From NCBI GenBank assembly GCA_963825405.1, contig CAWGTB010000003.1:310001-374000 (forward strand): a DNA stretch of 64,000 nucleotides. The letters run 5' to 3'. The translations under genes were made by a program, and so were the position numbers. Positions 43,469 through 50,280 of the stretch are shown piece after piece. Within the stretch, counting starts at the first letter, position 1. Each line of letters opens with the position of its first letter. This stretch comes from JACPNO01 sp963825405 (GTDB lineage Bacteria; Acidobacteriota; Terriglobia; Bryobacterales; Bryobacteraceae). The notes under the pieces were generated by a model. The model saw only the letters and a program-made list of their open reading frames with translations. It was not told the DNA's origin and did no database searches.

Positions 43469-45178
43469 TTACCAAAATGACCAGTGATTGCCTGCTACCA
43501 CCCAAACGGCAACCAGCGCGTTGGTGATGCCGTGAGCAGCTATGGCATCGCCGATGCGCCCGCGCCATTTTTGGGCGGCGGCATAAAGTAAACCCGCGAT
43601 GCTGCCGGCGATCCAGCGATCGCCGTGCATCAGGCCAAACGCGATCGAAGAAACCAGAACCGCGAGTAATGTCCAACGCTGCAGGCTGACCGCTTCGAAA
43701 TCCGACGAAATCAGGCGCCGAAGCAGAAAGCCGCGGAACGCCAATTCCTCCGCGATGGGAACGGTGACCACGGCGGCCAGGATGCGGAAAGCCAGCCACG
43801 TGAACCTTGCGACTGGGGACATCGCCGCTAGGCCCGCTGGAATTGCGCTTGCGGCTGCGGCTCCGGAGAATCGATCCAGACCGATCCAGAATACGAAGAC
43901 CACGCCGCCAATCAGCACCGCGCCCCAGCCGAATTTCCAATTGACGCTCGCATAGCTCCGCCGGAAATACCATAGCGTTCCCACCGCCGCAACGAATCGC
44001 AGCGGATACAGCCATTCGAACGTGCCCGACGCCGCGCGCGAGAGCATCGCCGCCGCCAGAATCGCCATGAAAGGCGCGAGGAATGCGGCGGGAGGAACTT
44101 CGGACAAACGGTCCTGCTCGACGACCAGCGTCTGCCTAGAGGAAAGCCACGGCACGCGGTGGGTCGCCGACGCGAGCGCCAGGGCGACGCAATTGAACGT
44201 GATCCAGCCGGCTTGGGAATGAAAGCCGCCGAGCGCTACGCTGGCCGCTCCGGCATTGCCAATCAGAATCAGCACCGCGATGCGGACGGCGTTCATCAGA
44301 AACATCACCGAAACGCCGATCGGGATCAGCAGCAGGGCGCGGGGAAATTTGTAGTCGCCGCGAAAAAACCAAAGCCAGAGGATGCTGAACACCAGCATCA
44401 GCCCCATGCCTTCGAGGCCCGAGCATCCGGTCGCGATCTCGACGCTGAATTTCTGGCTGCCGATGGTTCGCGTGGCGGGGATTGCGATGAGCCCCGGAAT
44501 GACAGGGCCGAGGAGAAAGTGGACCAGGTTGAAAGTGATTCCGGTGGCGGCTTTCCAGAGTCGCTGGCTGGGGACCGCGAACACCGGAGTCGCTAGCGCG
44601 GCCGCAACCGCGTAGATCCAGGCGGACCCACCGCCGCGGGCTAATTCGAAAAAGAACTTTGGCGGGATGAAGAAAAATACGCCCGTGGCAATTCCGCAGA
44701 CGCCGGCGGCCAGCCACGCCAGAGCGATCGCGGTATCGGCGCGCGGCGTTCCTCCGAACAGCAGCGTGGAGAGGAAAACCACGGCGCCCATTGCGGCCAA
44801 ATGCGCCGCAAGAAAAAGCCAGTTGGTAGGGGTGTCGGTCAGCCGTTCGCTGATCGGCGCGAGTAGCGGTTTGGCCTTTGAGTAACCAAACACCAGCAGA
44901 ACCGCCGCCAGGACCACGATCGCCTGAAGGATGCGCGGTCCAAAATCGCCCACGGCTCCGATGAGACCGGTTTTCCCGTCGAGAGTGCTGGTATCAATCC
45001 AAATCGAGAGAACGATCAATTCGAGGACGAACAGCCCGACCAGGCATGCTATGCGCGCAGAGAGTCCGCGGATGGAAAACAGCTTCTGGGAGCCAGCGGT
45101 GCGGAGCAAAACGGGAGGGGGGCCGCTGGTCATGAAAGGCAGGAAGACGGACGCCCAACCCGGCTGCCGGGCGTCCAC
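43469..45178 (-). CDS. xrtE: Exosortase E / CPBP intramembrane protease fusion (VPEID-CTERM system)
   Basis: Membrane transpeptidase-like enzyme for VPEID-CTERM substrates. Residues about 80-345 are an exosortase: catalytic Cys252 in EIATGCSGLEGMGL, Arg299 in MNAVRIAVLI, His320 in GGFHSQAGW. Residues about 385-565 are a CPBP/CAAX-type protease: EELAFRGFLLRRL (E477, E478), His518 in FGLMHGD and His549 in AAHGITNA. Both halves keep their catalytic residues. This fusion is the known XrtE layout (TIGR04162-type). GTG 45178 is the longest start; ATG 45133, beyond the hairpin at 45149-45176, is an alternative giving 554 aa. Last gene of the mini-protein operon. Confidence 0.93.
   Translation of the reverse strand: MDARQPGWASVFLPFMTSGPPPVLLRTAGSQKLFSIRGLSARIACLVGLFVLELIVLSIWIDTSTLDGKTGLIGAVGDFGPRILQAIVVLAAVLLVFGYSKAKPLLAPISERLTDTPTNWLFLAAHLAAMGAVVFLSTLLFGGTPRADTAIALAWLAAGVCGIATGVFFFIPPKFFFELARGGGSAWIYAVAAALATPVFAVPSQRLWKAATGITFNLVHFLLGPVIPGLIAIPATRTIGSQKFSVEIATGCSGLEGMGLMLVFSILWLWFFRGDYKFPRALLLIPIGVSVMFLMNAVRIAVLILIGNAGAASVALGGFHSQAGWITFNCVALALASATHRVPWLSSRQTLVVEQDRLSEVPPAAFLAPFMAILAAAMLSRAASGTFEWLYPLRFVAAVGTLWYFRRSYASVNWKFGWGAVLIGGVVFVFWIGLDRFSGAAAASAIPAGLAAMSPVARFTWLAFRILAAVVTVPIAEELAFRGFLLRRLISSDFEAVSLQRWTLLAVLVSSIAFGLMHGDRWIAGSIAGLLYAAAQKWRGRIGDAIAAHGITNALVAVWVVAGNHWSFW
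45149..45176 (-). terminator. Hairpin between mini-proteins and xrtE (possible attenuator)
   Basis: Perfect 8-bp stem GGACGCCC / GGGCGTCC (45149-45156 and 45169-45176) with a 12-nt loop, followed on the minus strand by GTCTTCCTGCCTTTC rather than a pure T tract. It could let most transcripts end after the mini-proteins while some read into xrtE. Confidence 0.55.
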
Positions 45179-45196
45179 CCTCTGCAGAGCAGGATA

Positions 45197-45352
45197 CTAC
45201 TTCTTCCGGCGGCTTCGGATGATCAGCAGACCGGCCGACAGAAGCGCCAGGGCACTGGCCCCTGAACTGGCATCGATCTCCGGCACTCCGGGCACAGCAC
45301 TTGCGGTCACTGCCATGGCCGCGAAGACCAACATCATTCCAACAATTTTCAT
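45197..45352 (-). CDS. VPEID-CTERM mini-protein 4 (nearest xrtE)
   Basis: 51 aa: an N-terminal signal-like helix (MKIVGMMLVFAAMAVTASA), four residues, then VPEIDASSG, a membrane helix (ASALALLSAGLLII) and a basic end (RSRRKK). This is a complete VPEID-CTERM sorting signal with almost nothing in front of it. Strong ribosome binding site (TTGGAGGAG). Fourth of four tandem paralogs upstream of xrtE; its substrate role follows from the adjacent enzyme and is inferred. Confidence 0.9.
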   Translation of the reverse strand: MKIVGMMLVFAAMAVTASAVPGVPEIDASSGASALALLSAGLLIIRSRRKK

Positions 45353-45373
45353 GCCTAAGTCTCCTCCAAAGTG

Positions 45374-45523
45374 CTACTTACGGCGACTTCTGAGGATCAG
45401 CAGGCCGCCTGAGAGAAGAGCGAGCGCGCTAGTCCCTGAACTGGCATCGATTTCCGGCACCGGATTTGCGGTTGCCGTCATCGCCATCGCCGCGAACACC
45501 AACAACACTCCAACGATTTTCAT
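45374..45523 (-). CDS. VPEID-CTERM mini-protein 3
   Basis: 49 aa: helix MKIVGVLLVFAAMAMTATA, then NP, VPEIDASSGTS, membrane helix ALALLSGGLLIL and basic RSRRK. Same architecture as its neighbours, and nearly identical in the sorting signal. ACGGAGGAG ribosome binding site. The region between signal peptide and sorting motif is only about two residues, so any mature product would be very small. Confidence 0.9.
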   Translation of the reverse strand: MKIVGVLLVFAAMAMTATANPVPEIDASSGTSALALLSGGLLILRSRRK

Positions 45524-45543
45524 GCCTGAATCTCCTCCGTAAA

Positions 45544-45708
45544 TTATTGCTTCCGGCGGCTTCTCAGGACCAGCACGACGCCTGAAAGTAGAGCCAGGGC
45601 ACTGACCCCTGAACTGGCGTCAATTTCCGGAACAGCCGTCACCCCATTACCAGCGCTTGCGACCGCTGCCATGCCGGCCAACAGCAACACCATCCCTGTG
45701 ATTTTCAT
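45544..45708 (-). CDS. VPEID-CTERM mini-protein 2
   Basis: 54 aa, the longest of the four: helix MKITGMVLLLAGMAAVASA, a seven-residue spacer (GNGVTAV start), VPEIDASSGVS, membrane helix ALALLSGVVLVL and basic RSRRKQ. Ribosome binding site AAGGAGA. The extra residues lie in the spacer, the only part that varies in length among the paralogs. Confidence 0.9.
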   Translation of the reverse strand: MKITGMVLLLAGMAAVASAGNGVTAVPEIDASSGVSALALLSGVVLVLRSRRKQ

Positions 45709-45727
45709 GCTGTGAGTCTCCTTGGAA

Positions 45728-45874
45728 CTACTTACGACTTCTGAGGATCAGCAGGCCGCCAGAAAGAAGAGCCAGAGCACTGGCGCCTGAACTTGCATCG
45801 ATCTCCGGAACCGCAGTGGCGCTTGCTGTCATCGCCATGCCGGCCAAAAGTAACATCATCCCGACTAGTTTCAT
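45728..45874 (-). CDS. VPEID-CTERM mini-protein 1 (promoter-proximal)
   Basis: 48 aa: helix MKLVGMMLLLAGMAMTASA, TA, VPEIDASSGAS, membrane helix ALALLSGGLLIL and a short basic RSRK end. Ribosome binding site AAGGAGGAG, the strongest of the set. First gene after the sigma54 promoter at 45966-45981, with a leader of about 80 nt. The four copies probably arose by tandem duplication. Confidence 0.9.
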   Translation of the reverse strand: MKLVGMMLLLAGMAMTASATAVPEIDASSGASALALLSGGLLILRSRK

Positions 45875-45965
45875 GTTTTCTCCTCCTTGAAGGTGCATCG
45901 GCCTTGTTGCTTACCCGCTCCCCGAAGGCCGCTTCCAGGTACACTATCGGCGGGAGACTGCCAAT

Positions 45966-45981
45966 TGCAATCCAATGGCCA
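45966..45981 (-). promoter_or_regulatory. Sigma54 (-24/-12) promoter of the VPEID-CTERM/xrtE operon
   Basis: Minus-strand TGGCCATTGGATTGCA matches the TGGC-N7-TTGCW sigma54 consensus with exact spacing. The predicted start is near 45955, about 80 nt before the first ATG. Upstream about 140 bp (45982-46122) are free for an activator. Confidence 0.72.
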
Positions 45982-46122
45982 CTTAAAGAAGGTGGAGCCT
46001 GCACCGTAACCTAAAGATTAGGCTCGATCTACCCTGGGTTCCACGCAGTGTGGCAACCTACGATTTGGGGATTATTCCCGCGCCAGGTCGAAGTTTTAGG
46101 AAAAGGGGCAGGAAGCTCACCC

Positions 46123-49100
46123 TCACTTAATTGTAAGGTGAACGGTGTTGGCGGTGATTCCGGCAGCGGTGAGTACCACGCTTACTCCGCCGCTGCCCGC
46201 CAGCGCTGGTGGAAGCAGGATTTTAACCTGATCGAGGCCATCCACTGCGATTTCCGGCCCGGCAAACGCGACCGGCGCATTCAGGCCGTCGATATCCACG
46301 GTGACACCGGCCGCACCCGCGTTGCGGATGCCAGTTCCGTACTGGATCAGGTAAACCTGGTCGCCCGGCGGACCCAGGTCAATGGGAGCAGCGACGGGAG
46401 TGCCATTCTGCCAGGTGAAGACCGACTCCAGGGACTCCGGCTTCCCTGGGGAGATGCGCACCAGATAACCAGCCGCGAGGCCAGCCGCGTTCAGGACAAA
46501 CAGAGAAGGCGCCACGGACGCGATTTGCACTTGGGTGGAATGGGTGTCGTTCAGCGCCAAGCTCTCGGTAGCTACAGTGATAGTCGCCATGCCGATGCGG
46601 GTGGCTGCGGGAATCAGAAAATTCACCTGCTCGGGCGAAACATAGAGCAGCGGGGCGAGTCGTGTGGTCCCGGTCGCATCCTGCACGCTGACGGTGGTAT
46701 TGGACAGTGTGGTCGGCCAGGGTCCGGAGTATCCGGCGGAAGCGGTGAATCTTGACGGGCTGTTCCCGAAGGCGGTGGCCAGCGATTCCGGCGCGAGCGG
46801 CCCTTGCGCGTAGCTCGCAGCCGATACGATGGTGAGCGCCGGCGGCGGCTGCGAGACATTCAGGAAAGTTGTGACGCCATAGAACGCGAGGTCGGGCTTG
46901 CCGTCGTCATTGAAATCCGCGGTGATCACCGGGCCGGCCTGGGTCGAGAAGGGAACCTCAGGCTGGAAGGTGCCATCGCCATTGCCAAGAAGGTAGCCGC
47001 TGACGTCTCTGCCACCAGCGACCAGATCGGGGATTCTGTCTCCGTTCACGTCTGCGACGGCGACGTTCTGCGCATCGACAGGGTAGATGACGGGGACTTG
47101 AAAACTACCATCGCCGCGGCCCAGTAGAATGGCTAGCCCGGGAATCTCGTCATAGGGGGTGATTGCGAGGTCGAGCTTTCCATCCCGGTTGAAGTCGCCA
47201 ACGACGACTTCACCCGGGCCGGCTCCGGGGCCGCGCGCAAATTGCAAAGTGAAGCTGGTTCCCGCTGAGAATGTGCCGTCACCTTTGCCCAGCAGAATAC
47301 TCACGCTTCCGGTTTGGCTGGCATCGATTTGAGAGCCGGCATTGGTGACAACCAGATCGAGCTTGCCGTCGCCATTGAAATCGCCTACGCCAATGGAGGC
47401 AGCCGCCAGCTTGGCCGGGTAAGACAACGGGCGCGGCAAAGGTCCCGTCGCCGTGGCCAATAAAAATCAGAACGGCATCCGCTGAGCCATAGTGGCTGCT
47501 CTCCACCACGGCCAGATCCATCGTTTCCGTCTCCATTGAAGTCTCCGGCCACTAATTCACTCGACGGCGCCGGGGCCGGAGTACTCCGTGGCAGTTCGAA
47601 TGTGCCGTCTCCTTTCCCAAGGAAAACGGCAACAGACGACGGGCTGCCGGTGGTCATGGCGAGGTCGGGCTTTCCATCGTGATTGAAGTCTGCAATCGTC
47701 ACGGCGTTTCCATAAGTGGGCAACTGAAACTGATACTGAAAGCCCGGCGTGAAGCTGCCGTCACCGGCTCCTTTGAGGATCGAAATCGTGCCGTCATACC
47801 GATACACCAGGTCGGGGATACCGTCATCGTTGAAGTCGGCGGCTGCCAGCTGTTGCGGGACGACGGCCGGAATCAGGCTGATCTGCGGACCAAAGAAAGT
47901 GCCGTTGTCCCAGCCGAATAGAACCCTTAGAGGTTCGAGGGCGGTGAGGGTCAGCGGGTTGCCTTCTCCAAGCACGATATCCATCCGGCCGTCGCCATCG
48001 AGGTCGGCGAGGATCACGCCGCTGTTGCTGTTGGCTAGGTAGTCCAGGCGTCGCGGAAACGCACCTTTCCCGTCGCCAAATAGGATGGAAACACCGCTGG
48101 TTACGATGTCCGGAATACCGTCGCCATTGAGGTCTCCGATGGCGAGCGAGAGGTAGCCTCCGACCCTAATAGAGTGCAGGTGGAGAGAAGGTGGCATCCG
48201 CATTTTGTAGCTCCACTCCGAGCATGGAGTTGCGCAGATCGTCCTGGAAGGTGAAGGCCGAGATCCGCCTTGCCATCGCCGTTGAGATCGGCAACCGCGA
48301 TGGCTTGGATGGTGTTCGTCCCCAGGCGCGAAAGAATAGCCCGCGGGGCTTGGAAGGTGCCATCGCCATTGCTGAGGAGGAGCGAAATCGTGTTGTGGGA
48401 GACGGTCTCGAATGTGTAAGCATTTGTGAGAACGATCAGATCCGGTTTGTGGTCCCCATTCACGTCGGCCACGGCGATCGACGCCGGAGTTTCCGGGATC
48501 GCATACTCGACAGGTTGTTGAAAACTCGCGCCGCCTGTGCCCAGAAGAATGTCGACGACTGCGGTGGTCTCGACCCGCACGGCTTCGACAGGCCCGACGA
48601 TTACAGCGCGGAGCGCAACGATATCCGGTTTGCCGTCTCCGTTCAAATCCGCCAAGGTAATCGATTGGACAAAGTTGAGCGGGTATTGCGCTTCGGAAAT
48701 CAAGTTGAGCTCGGAATCAAACAGGGCCACGTCCATGCCAGATGTAACGAGAGTGCCCGCCGCAACGAACAGGTAGCCTCCCGAACTAAGGCGCACGAAC
48801 GCCTCTTGCCGTCCAGGCGCGCCAGGCGCACTTCCCGCGCTCGTTGGCGAAGGCAGCGGCGCAAGCGATGTATGGCTGGGCAGACACGCGGTCAACTGCT
48901 GCTGAAAATTCGGGGTCTTGCGGACCAAGCGATACGGTGACGCATTGGTGATCTCGTAGGCCGTGTAAGAGCCGTCGCTCTCCCGCAGTAGAACGATATG
49001 GGAGGCATCGCTCGGCTGCATGTTTGCCGCGACAACATTTCTGAAACTGGCGGCCGGGCAACCGGCCAGCGCAGGGGCGCAGTGGATGAGAGCAACCACC

Positions 49101-49126
49101 GTCGCGAACGCGAGTTGGACTCTCAT
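46123..49126 (-). pseudogene. Secreted FG-GAP/VCBS protein with Solibacter-type C-terminal domain, frameshifted
   Basis: About 1000 aa when repaired. ATG 49126 opens a signal peptide (RVQLAFATVVALIHCAPALAG). Many FG-GAP units follow (LADLNGDGKPDIVALRA, VADVNGDHKPDLIVL, ADFNDDGIPDLVY, GDFNRDGKLDLAI), a likely calcium-binding beta-propeller. The last 250 residues fit the TIGR03437-like domain common in Solibacter (SAASYAQGPLAPESLATAFG, PLLYVSPEQVNFLIP, YLIQYGTGIRNAG). Single extra bases near 48258, 48168, 47525 (A run) and 47430 (C/G run) break the frame. No sorting motif at the end. A sigma54-type promoter lies upstream. Confidence 0.75.
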
Positions 49127-49171
49127 TTGCCGGCCAGTTGGACTAAATTCCTGTTGTCTGCATGATACACC

Positions 49172-49187
49172 TGCAACCGTTGAGCCA
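49172..49187 (-). promoter_or_regulatory. Sigma54 (-24/-12) promoter of the FG-GAP gene
   Basis: Minus-strand TGGCTCAACGGTTGCA matches TGGC-N7-TTGCW exactly. The predicted start is near 49161, 35 nt before the ATG at 49126. Together with the motif at 45966 it suggests that both secreted-protein units of this locus are sigma54-controlled. Confidence 0.65.
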
Positions 49188-49299
49188 ATCGAACCTGTTG
49201 CAAAACCAGACGTTTGGGACCGGTGAGGTAAACTAACGCATCGTCCCGGAATTTCGCGGAACGGCATTTCTCTTCATACGTCGAATAAATTAGCCTGGA

Positions 49300-50277
49300 A
49301 TGACATCAAATTCACTGCTACGGTTTTGCACGCTGGCGCTCGCGGCCGCAGTACTGTTGCCCGCTCAGACGCGATACCATGCCACCCTATCCACTGAAGA
49401 CGGGAGCCCTCTTCCCACCACCCCGCAAATCATTCCCGAACTTTCGCAAAACCTGGCGGAGAACTGCCGGATTCTGACCGTGTTCGGCGACGGCACGGTC
49501 GAGTTCATCGTCGATGGGCGGTACCGCGTGTTTGACCCTGGCAATGTCGACGTGTGCCCCGTCACCATCCGGCTGAAGGGTTATCGGACCATAGCGGCCA
49601 CGCTGCGCAACGGCGGCGTGGTGGTGCTGAAGCGGATCGGTGATAGCGAAGGTTCGATGGTCTCGATGACCGCCCTGAAAGCGCCGGCGCCGGCCAAGAA
49701 AGCGTTCGGAAAAGGCGCGGTTGCGATGACCGAGGAGAAATGGGCGGTGGCCCAAAAAAACTTTGAGCGCGCCGTTGAAATCTATCCGGAGTACGCGGCG
49801 GCGTGGAGCGATCTCGGCACGGTCCTCAAGCAACAATCGCAATCCAAGGAAGCGCGCACTGCCTGGGAACGGGCGGTGGAAGCCGATCCCAAATACGTCA
49901 AACCTTACTTGCAGTTGACCCGCCTCGCGCTGGAAGAAAAGCGCATGCAAGACGCGGCCAATATTGCGGAACGCGCGATCGCATTGAATCCCGCCGAATT
50001 TCCGGCTATCTACTATTACGACGCCACCGCAAATTTCAGTCTCAATCGTTTCGAGGCCGCTGAAAAGAGCGTCCGCCAGGCCATAGATCTCGATACCCAC
50101 CATGAGATTCCGCGCGCGGAATACCTGCTGGGAGCTGTGCTCGCCGCCAAAGGCGATCGCAGCGGCGCTGTGCAACACATGCGAAAGTACCTCGAGTTGT
50201 CGCCGAAGGCAAAGGACGCCGCGGAAGTAAATCGAAACATCGCGAGGGTTGAGAGCGGGTCCACCGAAGCCAAGTAA
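49300..50277 (+). CDS. Secreted TPR-repeat protein
   Basis: 325 aa with a signal peptide (LLRFCTLALAAAVLLPAQ). Residues 20-110 are a beta domain of the carboxypeptidase-regulatory or bacterial Ig-like kind (STEDGSPLPTTPQIIPELS, CPVTIRLKGYRTIAATL). From about 140, four or five TPR units follow (WAVAQKNFERAVEIYPEYA, AWSDLGTVLKQQSQSKEARTAWERAVEADP, AANIAERAIALNPAEF, AEKSVRQAIDLDTHHEI). It is probably a periplasmic scaffold. Divergent from the FG-GAP gene, convergent with the GH36 gene. Confidence 0.82.
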   Translation: MTSNSLLRFCTLALAAAVLLPAQTRYHATLSTEDGSPLPTTPQIIPELSQNLAENCRILTVFGDGTVEFIVDGRYRVFDPGNVDVCPVTIRLKGYRTIAATLRNGGVVVLKRIGDSEGSMVSMTALKAPAPAKKAFGKGAVAMTEEKWAVAQKNFERAVEIYPEYAAAWSDLGTVLKQQSQSKEARTAWERAVEADPKYVKPYLQLTRLALEEKRMQDAANIAERAIALNPAEFPAIYYYDATANFSLNRFEAAEKSVRQAIDLDTHHEIPRAEYLLGAVLAAKGDRSGAVQHMRKYLELSPKAKDAAEVNRNIARVESGSTEAK

Positions 50278-50280
50278 AGG

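Noticed and set aside
45197..45874. Regular ~170-bp periodicity looking like a repeat array or CRISPR
   Set aside because: Each unit is a coding ORF with its own ribosome binding site; unit length and spacing do not fit CRISPR.
45875..45955. Leader of the VPEID operon as a possible c-di-GMP riboswitch
   Set aside because: The conserved GEMM core and its tetraloop receptor pattern are not present.
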